Shown here: positions 1 through 8,635 of the stretch, in pieces
How the letters are laid out: each line of letters opens with the position of its first letter
Numbering within the stretch: position 1 is the stretch's first letter
NCBI RefSeq assembly: GCF_012274275.1
Contig: NZ_JAANZA010000002.1
Span: 558,001 to 622,000 of the forward strand
Source of the DNA: Cryobacterium sp. BB307
GTDB taxonomy: Bacteria > Actinomycetota > Actinomycetes > Actinomycetales > Microbacteriaceae
Length of the DNA stretch: 64,000 nt
Reading direction: 5' to 3'
The notes under the pieces: generated by a model
What the model was told of the DNA's origin: nothing
Databases searched by the model: none
What the model saw: only the letters and a program-made list of their open reading frames with translations
Made by a program: the position numbers and the translations under genes

Positions 1-39
1 CGCGCGCGCTACCGCGACTCCCCCATCGCCTGAGCGAGA

Positions 40-418
40 GGGGTGAATGGGCCGGCTGTTACGCCGGGTTCTGTCCGGGTGCCGTTAGGCACCGTGGACG
101 GTCATCTATCTCGGGACTACGTTGCCGCAGCCCTCTAGCGGTCTACCCGGGGACTCGGCGAGCAGCCTCATCGTCCCCTTATTCGACCTTGCTCCTGGCG
201 AGGTTTACCCAGCCGACCCGATCGCTCGGGCCGCTGGTGGTCTCTTACACCACCGTTTCACCCTTACCCCGGGCACAAGGCCCGTGGCGGTCTGCTTTCT
301 GTTGCACTTTCTCGCGGATTGCTCCGGGTGGGTGTTACCCACCACCATGCTCTGCGGAGCCCGGACGTTCCTCGGCACCCTTTCGGATGACGCGACCGTC
401 TTGCCGACCCATTCACCG
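40..418 (-). ncRNA. rnpB: RNase P RNA (bacterial type A)
   Basis: Catalytic RNA of RNase P, which matures tRNA 5' ends. On the minus strand the 5' part carries GAGGAACGTCCGGGCT, close to the conserved GAGGAAAGTCCGGGCT. The middle contains the universal AACAGAAAGCAGACCGCC segment and GGTAAGGGTGAAACGGTG. The 3' end carries ACAGAACCCGGCGTAA. Stem P1 is visible as GGTGAATGGG at the 5' end pairing with CCCATTCACC at the 3' end (42-51 with 408-417), which sets the limits given. The RNase HI gene lies just upstream on the same strand. Confidence 0.96.
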
Positions 419-453
419 TTGATTCTACGGTGAGCGGGCAGCCTCCGGTATGA

Positions 454-876
454 CTAATCGTCGAAATCGGTGCGGAGGTCCATGGCCTTGTTGGCCACGG
501 CATCCGCGCGCGAGTTCTGCAGCCGCGGTACCCACTCGAAGCGCACCGGTGTGCCCATGAGCAGGTCGCGGGCCTGCGCGGCGAGCTCCGCCATCGCCGG
601 ATGCTTGATCTTCCAGCGCCCGCTCATCTGCTCGACGACGAGCTTGGAGTCCATCCGCACGAGCAGCTCGGCGTCCGGGTCGATCACCAGCGCCCTGCGC
701 ACGCCTTCGACGAGTCCGGTGTACTCTGCCACGTTGTTGGAAGCGACGCCGATGTAGCGGCCGACAACGGCGAGGATCTCGCCGGAGTCACCGTCGATGA
801 TGACCGAGCCGCTGCCGGCCGGCCCGGGGTTGCCCCGCGAGCCGCCGTCCGCCTCGATGATGAGCCGGCGGCCCAT
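454..876 (-). CDS. rnhA: Ribonuclease HI
   Basis: Cytosolic endonuclease that cuts the RNA strand of RNA-DNA hybrids. A 140-residue single RNase H domain. The carboxylate catalytic set is visible: D in EADGGSRGNPGPAG near the N-terminus, E in NNVAEYTGL, D in RMDSKLVVEQM and D in NSRADAVANKA. The start is placed at the ATG at 876 because it overlaps the upstream zinc-ribbon stop codon (TGATG), implying translational coupling, and because the RNase H fold begins directly after it; a longer frame to 927 adds only non-conserved residues. The zinc-ribbon / RNase HI / rnpB order recurs in Actinobacteria. Confidence 0.93.
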   Translation of the reverse strand: MGRRLIIEADGGSRGNPGPAGSGSVIIDGDSGEILAVVGRYIGVASNNVAEYTGLVEGVRRALVIDPDAELLVRMDSKLVVEQMSGRWKIKHPAMAELAAQARDLLMGTPVRFEWVPRLQNSRADAVANKAMDLRTDFDD

Positions 877-1616
877 CAGAGGCCGGACTCGCTGGTACGG
901 ACCAGGATGGCGTTGCTGGTCGGGCACAGCAGCACGTCATCCGGCGCCGCCGCGCGGATCTCCGCGAGATCGCTCTCGTTGAGCTTCACGCCGCTCGCGC
1001 TCGAAACCCCGTACTGCAGCAGGGATGCGCCCGCGCCGTAACGCTCGCGCTGGCGCTCGTACAAGGCGAGCAGGTCATCCGGCACACGGCCGGCGATGGT
1101 CTGCCTGTTCGCGTTCGCATGCTGCTGTTCACCCCGGATTCCCTCGAGCGCGGCATGCCGATCGGCCTCTAGCGCTTTGACCTTCTCGGCCACATCGTCG
1201 AGCCGGGTGCGCGCTTCGCGCTCGGCGGCCTCGGCCTCCTCGACGCGTTCCATGACCGCGAGCTCGATGTCCTCGAGGTCGCTCTGGCGCTTGCGCAGCG
1301 AGGTCAGTTCCGCCTCCAGACCCTGGACGTCCTTCACCGAACTGCTGGCATCCAGCCGCTCGGTGTCGCGCCGGATCCGCGCCTCCACGAGCTCGACGTC
1401 GGACTCGATGCGCTTGAGCTCGATCCGGGCATCCTCGAGTGACCCGAGCTTCTCCAGCAGGTCCTTGCGGAGCTCATCGGCTTGCCCGCCGAGTTCGGCC
1501 AACGCCGCGTGCTCTGGCAGGGTCTTCGCGCGGTGCTCGAGCTGCGCGAGTCGTGTGTCGATCGCCTGCAGGTCGAGCAGGAGCGCCTGGATTTCCGGGC
1601 TCGCTTTCAACGCCAT
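876..1616 (-). CDS. Coiled-coil zinc-ribbon family protein (DUF164), ribbon degenerate
   Basis: A 246-residue protein: a long, charged, heptad-rich coiled coil (about residues 10-165) followed by a C-terminal domain in the position of the C4 zinc ribbon of the DUF164 family. Family members often act as nucleic-acid-associated or chaperone-like factors, but the role is not settled. The C-terminal motif normally holds two CxxC pairs. Here it reads GVSSASGVKLNESDL then LLCPTSNAILVRT, so only one cysteine remains and zinc binding is unlikely. It sits between the Nif3-like gene and RNase HI, overlapping the latter by TGATG. Confidence 0.85.
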   Translation of the reverse strand: MALKASPEIQALLLDLQAIDTRLAQLEHRAKTLPEHAALAELGGQADELRKDLLEKLGSLEDARIELKRIESDVELVEARIRRDTERLDASSSVKDVQGLEAELTSLRKRQSDLEDIELAVMERVEEAEAAEREARTRLDDVAEKVKALEADRHAALEGIRGEQQHANANRQTIAGRVPDDLLALYERQRERYGAGASLLQYGVSSASGVKLNESDLAEIRAAAPDDVLLCPTSNAILVRTSESGL

Positions 1617-1640
1617 CTGTCTCGGGCTCGCTTTCTCTTC

Positions 1641-2471
1641 TTACTGGACAATCGCAAAATCCCACGGATCGGTGCGCAGCTCGCTCACCGTGATCTGGGT
1701 TCCCGGCAGCTCCCGCCGCAGCTCCTGGGCCGCGGCGTCGAGCCACAGCCATTCGCTGGCCCAGTGGGAGACATCGATCAGGGCCGGTCCCCCGCTTAGT
1801 TTCGCCTGCTCACGGGCCTCGCTTGCCGGGTGGTGGCGCAGGTCGGAGGTGATGTAGACATCCGCGGACCTGACCGCGCTCTCCGCCAGCAGGCTGTCCC
1901 CGGCGCCTCCGCACACGGCGACGGTGCGAACCGGCCGGTCGTACTCGCCGGAGACGCGAATGCCGGATGCCGTGGCGGGCAGCAACTCGGCCAGCGCGCC
2001 GGCGAGTCGCCCCAGGGTGGTCTCGGCGGGCAGGTCGCCGACGCGACCGAGCCCGCGACCGGGCTGTTCGCCCGCGACGATGGGCTGCGGCGACACGAGG
2101 CCGAGCCCCGCCGCGAGCACCGCAGAAGTGCCGGTCTCGACGACGTCGGCGTTGGTGTGCGCGGCGATCAGCGCGCATCCGGAGCGGATCAAGCGGGCGA
2201 GCACCGCGCCCTTGTAGCGGTCCTCGGCGACGCTCGTGACGCCGCGCAGCAGGAGGGGGTGGTGAACGAGCAGCAGCTGGGCGCCAGCGTCGATGGCTTC
2301 GTCGACGGTGTCCGGGACCGCGTCAACGGCAAGGTGGATGCGCCAGGTGGGTGCTGCCGGATCACCGGAGAGCAGCCCGGGGGCGTCCCAGACCTCGGAT
2401 CCGCTGAGCGGCCACAGCCGTTCGACCGCGCGGACGACGTCGGCGAGCGTCGTGGGCGTTGGCTCCGGCAT
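1641..2471 (-). CDS. Nif3-like dinuclear metal centre protein (DUF34)
   Basis: A 276-residue member of the NIF3/YbgI family, proteins that form hexameric rings with a two-metal site; the substrate is not established and the old label GTP cyclohydrolase I type 2 is doubtful. Metal-ligand motifs are seen: LLVHHPLLLRG (about residues 68-78), the CALIAAHTNAD segment, and a C-terminal HWASEWLW where the family places H and E ligands. Length matches the compact form without the PII-like insert. The gene is 24 bp upstream of the zinc-ribbon gene on the same strand, probably co-transcribed. Confidence 0.9.
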   Translation of the reverse strand: MPEPTPTTLADVVRAVERLWPLSGSEVWDAPGLLSGDPAAPTWRIHLAVDAVPDTVDEAIDAGAQLLLVHHPLLLRGVTSVAEDRYKGAVLARLIRSGCALIAAHTNADVVETGTSAVLAAGLGLVSPQPIVAGEQPGRGLGRVGDLPAETTLGRLAGALAELLPATASGIRVSGEYDRPVRTVAVCGGAGDSLLAESAVRSADVYITSDLRHHPASEAREQAKLSGGPALIDVSHWASEWLWLDAAAQELRRELPGTQITVSELRTDPWDFAIVQ

Positions 2472-2475
2472 CCCG

Positions 2476-5304
2476 TCAGTCTAGTTCGGGGGCGGGACTG
2501 CGCTCTTGCCGCCGGACCGCCGGGATGCCGGCGACGATGGGGGTGAGCAGTCCGAGGCCAAGCGCGACCAGCACGCCCAGGTCGGTGTCAGCGAGCACAC
2601 TGCCGTCCGCTACCCCGAACACGCCCCACAGGTAGCCCTCCCAGGCAAGCGCGGGAACGCTCGCGCTGACCAGACCGAGGCCAATGGCCGAGGCGACGAC
2701 GAGCATGGCCAGGTTGACCCAGTTCACATCCGGGTACACGCCGCCACGATGCAGCAGCGACGTGCTCTCGAATCGCCTGCTCCTGATCATCATCTCGCCG
2801 GCGAAGATGCCCGCCCAGGCCGCGACCGGCACCGCGAGGGTTGTCGCAGCGTCCCGCAGGATGAGCGCGACGTCGCCGACGAGGAGGGCGAGCGCGAGCG
2901 CGGCGCCGAGCACGAGCACGCCGACGATGGCGGCGGCCGCGGCCCGCGGCATCCGGATGCCGGCCGACTGCAGCGCGAAACCGCCCGAGTAGATGGTCAC
3001 GATGACGCCGGAGAGCACGCTGAGGCCGACCGCGGCCAACAGCGGAATCGGATACCAGCCGGGCAGCACCGAGCCGAGAGTCTCGAAAGGCTCCTCGACG
3101 AGGCCCGAGGCGAGCGATGGATTGGATGCCGCCAGCAACGCCCCGTAGGAGATGAGCACGAATGCGGGGATCATCGCCCCGAAGCTCGACCACAGCATCG
3201 ATGCTGCGCCGGAACTTCCCGGACGCTGGTAGCGGGCCAGGTCGGCGCTGCTGACAGCCCAGACCAGGCCGACGAAGCTGAAGACGAGCACGGCGCCGGT
3301 CACGAGCAGCAGCCAGGAACCATCACCGACGGTGAGCGCCGCCTGGAGGTCGATCTCGGACCAGGTGAGTGAAATGAAGCCGGCGACGAGCACGCCCGCG
3401 ATGACACTGATCGCGAGTTGCACGGGAGCGATGAGCCCGTAACCGAGGATCGCGATCGCGAGGGCGATGACCACACTCCCGCCAATGCCGATCAGGATGC
3501 TGGTCTGCTCGCCGAGGCCGAGAGTGTCGCCGAAGATGCGCTCCACCCCGATGCCGAGGATGACGAGCAGCACCGCACCCCAGAAGACGCGTGTGATGAG
3601 CGTGAGGATCGCCGGCAGGATGTTTCCGAGCAGGCCGAAGGTCGCTCGCGAGACGACCATCGCGGGCTGACCGCTCCACTTGCCTGCGAGGGTGCCGAGA
3701 CCGAGCGGGAGTGCGGAGATGGCCACCCCGGCGAGGGTCGCGACAACGGCCTGCCTCAGGCTCATGCCCAGGCTCAGGATGACCGCCCCCATGACGATGC
3801 TGAGCACCGACGAGTTGGCCGCGAACCAGAGCCAGAACAGCCGTACCGAACGGCCGACCCGGTTCTGGATCGGGGTCGGCTCGAGCCCGGCCTGCTCGAG
3901 CGAGAAGACCGAAAGCCGGCGTGGCTCGGCGTCGACCGGCAGGATCGGAACCTCGTAGGTCGGCTGCCGCTGCACCGTGACTACCGGAACCGAGTCAACG
4001 GATTCCACGGCCTCGCCGGGTTCACCGGGTTCGTTGAAGAGGGTGAAGACGTCGCCGGTGCTCTCGTCCTGCGCGACCTCATCGTCGGGCACATCCGGAG
4101 CGGCCAGCAGTGAATCGAAGTCGAACGGACCGGTGGGCGGGTCCGGGATCGGTGGGATCACCGGTTCGACGAGTTCGTGCAGCACCGGGATGTCGAGAGG
4201 CTCCTCGGCGGTAGTGGGCTCGGTCTCGGCCGGCTCGACCGTCTCAAACTCCGGCTCGATGGCCCAAAGCTCAGGCTCGGCCGGCGCGAGTTCCGGCTCG
4301 ACCTCTTCGATCGGCTCGGGCCCCGCCACGGGCTCGGGCTCCGGCTCGCGCGGCTTGGGAGGCATCAGGACCGTGCCAGGCGGCGGCGGGATGTGCACGA
4401 ACGGCTGCGACAACGGCGCGGGCGCGCTGAGCAGCAGCTGGAGCTGCTCGGGGGTGTACTGCTGGGTGGTCTGGTGAAGCATGGACGGATCCGGATGCGA
4501 CTCCACCGCCGGCGGAAGCGGCGTTGGTCCCTCGTGGAACGACCGATGCACGCGGTCCACCTCGGCGAGAGCCTCCGGTGTGCCGACGCGGCGCATGGAC
4601 TCCTCCCAGTGGGCGAGTTCCTCGGCCTCCTGCGCACGCAGCCGCATCTGAGCTTCCAGCTGATGCATCGCCTCGAGGCGCTCGTCGGGTGAGCTCGACT
4701 CCGACGTCAGCCGGCCCATCAGCACCTCATCGGGCAGGGACCGGCGCACCGGGGGCGGGAGCAACTCGGTCTTGTCGGGCGCGGCGGGCGCTTCCGGCGC
4801 TACGCCAAGGTCGTAGACGACCGTGGGGGCGACGTCCTCATCATCCGGCACCGGCTCGAAGTCGCCGAACACCTGGTGGACGGGCGGCTGGTAGTGGGGC
4901 GCAGGCTCGGCGCTGACCTCTGGCTGCGGAACAGGCGCAGCCTCGGCGGCGGGCTCAGCCTCCTCTGCGGGCGGCGCCTCCTCGACGGGTGCGGGCTCTT
5001 CGGCAGGCACGAACTCGAATACCGGTTCCCGCACCGGCCCCGGTGTTGACGCTTGCCACGAGGGTGCCGCAACGGGCTGCTCTGCGACCGGCTGCGCGAC
5101 CGTTTTCGCTGCCGGCGTCTGCGTGATCCGCGCGATCTCCTCGGCGATCGCCGCCGCGAGGTCGTCATCATCCACACCGAGCGCTTCGGCAGCGAGCCGC
5201 GGTGAAATCTCCGCGGGTGGGGTGTAGGTCGATCGCCGCTGCGTCGGCAACACCGACTGGGGCTCCGACTGCTCGTCGTCGCCCGTCATGTCCTGATCAA
5301 CCAT
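2476..5304 (-). CDS. NCS1-family (cytosine permease-like) transporter with long acidic N-terminal extension
   Basis: Predicted 942-residue membrane protein. From about residue 465 it has the NCS1 nucleobase/cation symporter signature (FSLEQAGLEPTPIQ, then FWLWFAANSSVLSIVMG) and about 12 hydrophobic segments to the C-terminus, so a substrate such as cytosine or a related nucleobase is possible. The first 465 residues are very rich in Pro, Glu and Ala, with only a short amphipathic stretch (EERLEAMHQLEAQMRLRAQEAEE region), and look disordered and cytoplasmic. Typical family members are 400-550 residues with no such tail. The start is taken at ATG 5304; ATG 5289 (MTGDDEQ) is an alternative. The gene ends 5 bp before the Nif3 start. 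Confidence 0.8.
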   Translation of the reverse strand: MVDQDMTGDDEQSEPQSVLPTQRRSTYTPPAEISPRLAAEALGVDDDDLAAAIAEEIARITQTPAAKTVAQPVAEQPVAAPSWQASTPGPVREPVFEFVPAEEPAPVEEAPPAEEAEPAAEAAPVPQPEVSAEPAPHYQPPVHQVFGDFEPVPDDEDVAPTVVYDLGVAPEAPAAPDKTELLPPPVRRSLPDEVLMGRLTSESSSPDERLEAMHQLEAQMRLRAQEAEELAHWEESMRRVGTPEALAEVDRVHRSFHEGPTPLPPAVESHPDPSMLHQTTQQYTPEQLQLLLSAPAPLSQPFVHIPPPPGTVLMPPKPREPEPEPVAGPEPIEEVEPELAPAEPELWAIEPEFETVEPAETEPTTAEEPLDIPVLHELVEPVIPPIPDPPTGPFDFDSLLAAPDVPDDEVAQDESTGDVFTLFNEPGEPGEAVESVDSVPVVTVQRQPTYEVPILPVDAEPRRLSVFSLEQAGLEPTPIQNRVGRSVRLFWLWFAANSSVLSIVMGAVILSLGMSLRQAVVATLAGVAISALPLGLGTLAGKWSGQPAMVVSRATFGLLGNILPAILTLITRVFWGAVLLVILGIGVERIFGDTLGLGEQTSILIGIGGSVVIALAIAILGYGLIAPVQLAISVIAGVLVAGFISLTWSEIDLQAALTVGDGSWLLLVTGAVLVFSFVGLVWAVSSADLARYQRPGSSGAASMLWSSFGAMIPAFVLISYGALLAASNPSLASGLVEEPFETLGSVLPGWYPIPLLAAVGLSVLSGVIVTIYSGGFALQSAGIRMPRAAAAAIVGVLVLGAALALALLVGDVALILRDAATTLAVPVAAWAGIFAGEMMIRSRRFESTSLLHRGGVYPDVNWVNLAMLVVASAIGLGLVSASVPALAWEGYLWGVFGVADGSVLADTDLGVLVALGLGLLTPIVAGIPAVRRQERSPAPELD

Positions 5305-5311
5305 GGCCAAA

Positions 5312-5317
5312 ATACTA
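5312..5317 (-). promoter_or_regulatory. Candidate -10 element, possibly leaderless mRNA
   Basis: TAGTAT on the minus strand ends 7 nt before the first base of the ATG at 5304. No Shine-Dalgarno sequence precedes that ATG. This spacing would put transcription start at or next to the start codon, as in leaderless actinobacterial mRNAs. No clear -35 is seen, so this is an inference. Confidence 0.35.
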
Positions 5318-5411
5318 GAGGCGCAGCGAAGATTCGTCGCCGCGGCGTGCCGAATGAGACCCGCTAGTGACATTCTCCGTCAGCAAGGCTGACAGTGCTC
5401 ACAACGACCGA

Positions 5412-5690
5412 TCAGAGCAGCAACGCGAGGTCCCCAGCCAGCCGCGGTGCGACGTAGCCGCCGACCCAGACCAACGAGGCGATGAGGAACACTCCGGCGA
5501 TGGCGGCCGAAACGGCCGCGACTCGCCACACTCTGGGAGCCGGCGGGCGGTGCACGCTTCGCCGCCAGAGCCCGTAGCCGACGGCTGCCTCCGAAACATG
5601 TCCCGCGAGCAGCAACGGGACGAACAACAGGATCCCCCACCAGCCTTCTCCCCCGAAGGCGCTTGCGAACGGCGCCAGCAGATCGGCCAT
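5412..5690 (-). CDS. Small integral membrane protein
   Basis: A 92-residue hydrophobic protein with about three predicted membrane segments: GILLFVPLLLAGHVSEAAVG, then VAAVSAAIAGVFLIASLVW, then a hydrophobic C-terminal end. No family recognised. It lies directly downstream of the patatin gene on the same strand (91 bp gap) and may be co-transcribed with it. Length and lack of motifs leave the function open. Confidence 0.55.
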   Translation of the reverse strand: MADLLAPFASAFGGEGWWGILLFVPLLLAGHVSEAAVGYGLWRRSVHRPPAPRVWRVAAVSAAIAGVFLIASLVWVGGYVAPRLAGDLALLL

Positions 5691-5780
5691 TGGTCACCAC
5701 TTCCTCAACCCTCGATGGAAGCTGAGGTTGCCACGCAAATCTGGAGCGGCGCTGTGAACCCCATTCGGGGGTCATGCGGC

Positions 5781-7670
5781 TCAGAGCTTCGGAGTCCGGC
5801 CCAACGCGCTGAGCGGGCGCGGCTCGTTCACGAGTTCATCCAATGCGCCGTGGTGCCCATTGTTCACCGCGGCCGCCCGGCGGAGGTTCGCGTCGAGCTT
5901 CGCAGCCAACTCACGGGACGAGGGGTTCAGGTCGTAGCTTGGCGGGTCCTCCGGGTCAATCCCTAGCACTGCCCTCCCTCGCTTGTACGAGGTCAGGAAC
6001 GCCGGAAGCGTGCTGAGCAGCGCCCGGTAGCGCACCCACCTGTGGTTGTCCCACCCGGTCTGCGGAGTGTCGCTTCCGAGTCGATAACGCGGCTCGTTGA
6101 ACTGCCCGACGATGGCGTCGGCCGCCACGGCGCCGCGCGTGGCGAGCCGCTCGATCGTCGCCGAGTCCATGTGCAGGTTCAACCCGCCCTGCGCTCGGGT
6201 CTGCAGCACCCGAACGATCCGGTCGCGGTAGCCGGGTTGGTCCAGCCGGGCGTTGTCGGTCCACTCGCGGGCGGTGTCGATGGTCGCGGCCCCGAAGCCG
6301 ATGATGGCCGAGATCCCGGATGCCGGAATCGCCGTGTACGGGGCGGGCAGAACGTTGTTGTTCCGGGCGAGATCGACGTTCTCGCGTTCGTCGGCACTCT
6401 CCGGCCAGTCGGTGCGGAACCGGCCGAGATTGATCGCAAAGGTGGGCCGTGTCGGCAGAGCAGCGTCGAACAGGTGGATCGGAAAGTTGCTGGTGAGCCC
6501 TCCGTCGCTGAACCACAGCGACTGGAAGTGCGGCCCGTGGTTCGGATGGTCCGGGTCGGCGCGATGCAAGTGGTCGATGCGCCACAACGGGACCGCGGAG
6601 ATGAGCACCGGAAAGCTCAACGACATGCGCGTTGCGACGATGACCGGCAGGTGCGCGGCATCCGGAAGCCTCCGCAGCCTAAGGCGGTGGGTCTCGGCGT
6701 ACTTGTCCTCCTCTCGCCAGCGGGCGGTCTTGCTCGGGGTCGAGGCCGTTGCGGGCGGGGCCGCCTCGAGCGCGTCCATCACAGCGGCCGGGAACAGCCG
6801 CCGCCAGACGGCCGGCTCGTAGAAGAAGTTGCACGCCTGCCACGGCAGCTCGTATGGGCGCGACTGGCTGAGGCACGTGCTCATCATCCGCAGGTCGATG
6901 GTGCGGTCAGCCACCTCGGTGCTCTCGACATCCGATCCCCACAGGTCGCCGAAGGTGAGCGGCCCATGCTCGGGGCTGAGCCCGGCGAGTTCGTCGATGC
7001 GCGCGGTGAGCCAGTCGGTGAGCGCCGGCGCCGTGGATTCGCTGAGGCCGGTGCAGATGCCGAACCCGTTGTCTGGTACGGCGTGAGCAAGCTTGCGATA
7101 GATCCGGATTCCCACGGCAACGGCCCAGCCGACGATGAGCAGCACGATGCCGCAGACCAGCAGGGCGACGCCCGTCGGCCAACCGGAGTAGGCGCCGAGC
7201 AGGATCGCCGCAGCCCCGGGGAGCAGGCCAAGGATCGTTGCAAGCGGGAATGACCGGACCAAGGCGAGGACGGTGTCGAGCACCCGGTGGCTTCGTCCGT
7301 TACGCGAGGCCGGACCGTTGCCCGTCGCCGCCAGGAGAACCGGGAGAAGCGCGCGGGTCGAGCGTTGCGGCTGGAACAGATCGGCGAGACGGCCATCACC
7401 GAGCTCGTCGGGGATCTGTTCGAGCCGCTCGAAACCTCCCATTTTCGAATGCCGGCCGAACTCGGCGGCCGCGGCCAGCGCGGCGCCGATCGCCCCGGCG
7501 GACGACCCGCCGACGCTTCGGAGCCGGTAGGTCTTCGCCAGCTCTGTCACCGCGCGCGGGTAAACCACGCCTGAAGTGATGCCGCCCTTCATGACGACAT
7601 CGCACTCGAGCGACGGGTTGGACGCCCGCCAGTTGAACGGGATCGTGTTCTCAGCGTCAACGTCGGTCAT
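5781..7670 (-). CDS. Patatin-like phospholipase with central membrane segment
   Basis: A 629-residue predicted lipid acyl hydrolase. The patatin catalytic elements are present: oxyanion loop KGGITSGVVYPRAV (about residues 28-41), nucleophile elbow GGSSAGA with Ser57, and dyad aspartate in SDGGLTSNFP. Between nucleophile and dyad, about residues 140-192, lies a strongly hydrophobic stretch (ATILGLLPGAAAILLGAYSG and VALLVCGIVLLIVGWAVAVG) that probably gives two membrane passes, so the enzyme is likely membrane-anchored. This is longer than the minimal 300-residue bacterial patatins. A role in lipid turnover or as a toxin-like effector cannot be separated from sequence alone. Confidence 0.88.
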   Translation of the reverse strand: MTDVDAENTIPFNWRASNPSLECDVVMKGGITSGVVYPRAVTELAKTYRLRSVGGSSAGAIGAALAAAAEFGRHSKMGGFERLEQIPDELGDGRLADLFQPQRSTRALLPVLLAATGNGPASRNGRSHRVLDTVLALVRSFPLATILGLLPGAAAILLGAYSGWPTGVALLVCGIVLLIVGWAVAVGIRIYRKLAHAVPDNGFGICTGLSESTAPALTDWLTARIDELAGLSPEHGPLTFGDLWGSDVESTEVADRTIDLRMMSTCLSQSRPYELPWQACNFFYEPAVWRRLFPAAVMDALEAAPPATASTPSKTARWREEDKYAETHRLRLRRLPDAAHLPVIVATRMSLSFPVLISAVPLWRIDHLHRADPDHPNHGPHFQSLWFSDGGLTSNFPIHLFDAALPTRPTFAINLGRFRTDWPESADERENVDLARNNNVLPAPYTAIPASGISAIIGFGAATIDTAREWTDNARLDQPGYRDRIVRVLQTRAQGGLNLHMDSATIERLATRGAVAADAIVGQFNEPRYRLGSDTPQTGWDNHRWVRYRALLSTLPAFLTSYKRGRAVLGIDPEDPPSYDLNPSSRELAAKLDANLRRAAAVNNGHHGALDELVNEPRPLSALGRTPKL

Positions 7671-7701
7671 GGTTCATGGAACCACGGGGTGCTCACCTTT
7701 A

Positions 7702-7746
7702 TGGTGAGAGTTGGCACAGAGCCTCATTTTTGTGGTGAGAGTTGGC
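7702..7746. repeat. Paired direct repeat TGGTGAGAGTTGGC (possible IS-end debris)
   Basis: TGGTGAGAGTTGGC occurs at 7702-7715 and again at 7733-7746 in the gap between the patatin gene and the next gene. The first copy is also half of a small hairpin with CTCACC at 7693-7698. From memory, similar repeats flank IS481-type transposase genes in Microbacteriaceae; no transposase is present here. Confidence 0.4.
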
Positions 7747-7755
7747 TCTGCTGCG

Positions 7756-8505
7756 TCAGCCCGCTGGCGACAGCGATCCGGACTCGATCGCGCGGCGCGC
7801 GTCCCTGATCAGCGAATTCAGCACACCGCACAGCTTGCCTGCGGAGAGCAATCCGGCATCCGGACGCCTGGTGACGTCCTCCATCGCCACGCGGAGCACC
7901 TCGATCGTTTCGGCGGTGGAGAGCATAAGTCGCAGGATCGCAGTGTTGCGCTCGAACTCGAGCCGGAACAGGTACTCGTCTCCGATCGCGCCGACGGCGA
8001 CCATCGGGTGCGTGCCGGTCACCGAGGCGACCCTGGCCGCCGGGTACACGGCGGACAGGAGCGTGTTCACCTCGTTGGCCAGATTGCCATCCGCGACCGC
8101 CACGGGCGCGTCGGGGACACCAGCGTAGTCGAGGACTGGCGCCACGAAGTCGGGCAGCGTGGACTCTGGCTCAGACGGAGCGGGAGCCGGCGCCGCGGGG
8201 GCGGCAGGCGCGGAAGGCTCGATGGCCAGCGAGGCAGTCGTACCCGGTGCGAGCAGTTCGGCGTACCGCCTGTCGAGCGCGGTCAGGAGCTCGGCATCCT
8301 CGACCCCATACGAGTCGGGGAACCCGTGCTGCCGGGCCGCGTAGTGCACGAGCTCACCCAGCCGCAGGTCTGGTCGCTGCTTCCAATGGTCGGCGATGAC
8401 CGCGAGAACGGCGTCGATGCGCTCCGGCGCTCGGCCCGCGCCGTCGCGGCGAGCCAACTCCGAGGAGCGCACGAGCGCGAGAGCGCTGCGTAGTGTCTCG
8501 TTCAT
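7756..8505 (-). CDS. Hypothetical protein, N-terminal DUF1040/YihD-like segment
   Basis: A 249-residue soluble protein of unknown function. The N-terminal part, RIDAVLAVIADHWKQRPDLR and the following LGELVHYAARQHGFPDSYG, resembles the small YihD/DUF1040 fold. A Pro/Ala-rich linker (about residues 98-115) leads to a second domain containing DEYLFRLEFERNTAILRLML. No catalytic motif is visible. It starts downstream of a strong hairpin that probably terminates the hydrolase pair upstream, so it is likely a separate transcription unit. Confidence 0.6.
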   Translation of the reverse strand: MNETLRSALALVRSSELARRDGAGRAPERIDAVLAVIADHWKQRPDLRLGELVHYAARQHGFPDSYGVEDAELLTALDRRYAELLAPGTTASLAIEPSAPAAPAAPAPAPSEPESTLPDFVAPVLDYAGVPDAPVAVADGNLANEVNTLLSAVYPAARVASVTGTHPMVAVGAIGDEYLFRLEFERNTAILRLMLSTAETIEVLRVAMEDVTRRPDAGLLSAGKLCGVLNSLIRDARRAIESGSLSPAG

Positions 8506-8542
8506 TCTGTGATCCTCAGCCTTCGGGTAGCTGTTTGAACGA

Positions 8543-8574
8543 CCACGGACGCCGACGATATATCGGCGCCGTGG
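8543..8574 (-). terminator. Hairpin downstream of the hydrolase pair
   Basis: CCACGGACGCCGA and TCGGCGCCGTGG form a long stem around CGATATA in the gap between the hydrolase gene ending at 8636 and the next start at 8505. No long T-run follows. It could end the hydrolase transcript or sit in the leader of the 249-residue gene. Confidence 0.5.
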
Positions 8575-8635
8575 GTCCCCATGCTAGCAGCGGACTCTCA
8601 GGCGCGGAATGACCCCTCAGGGGGGTACGCGTTCG

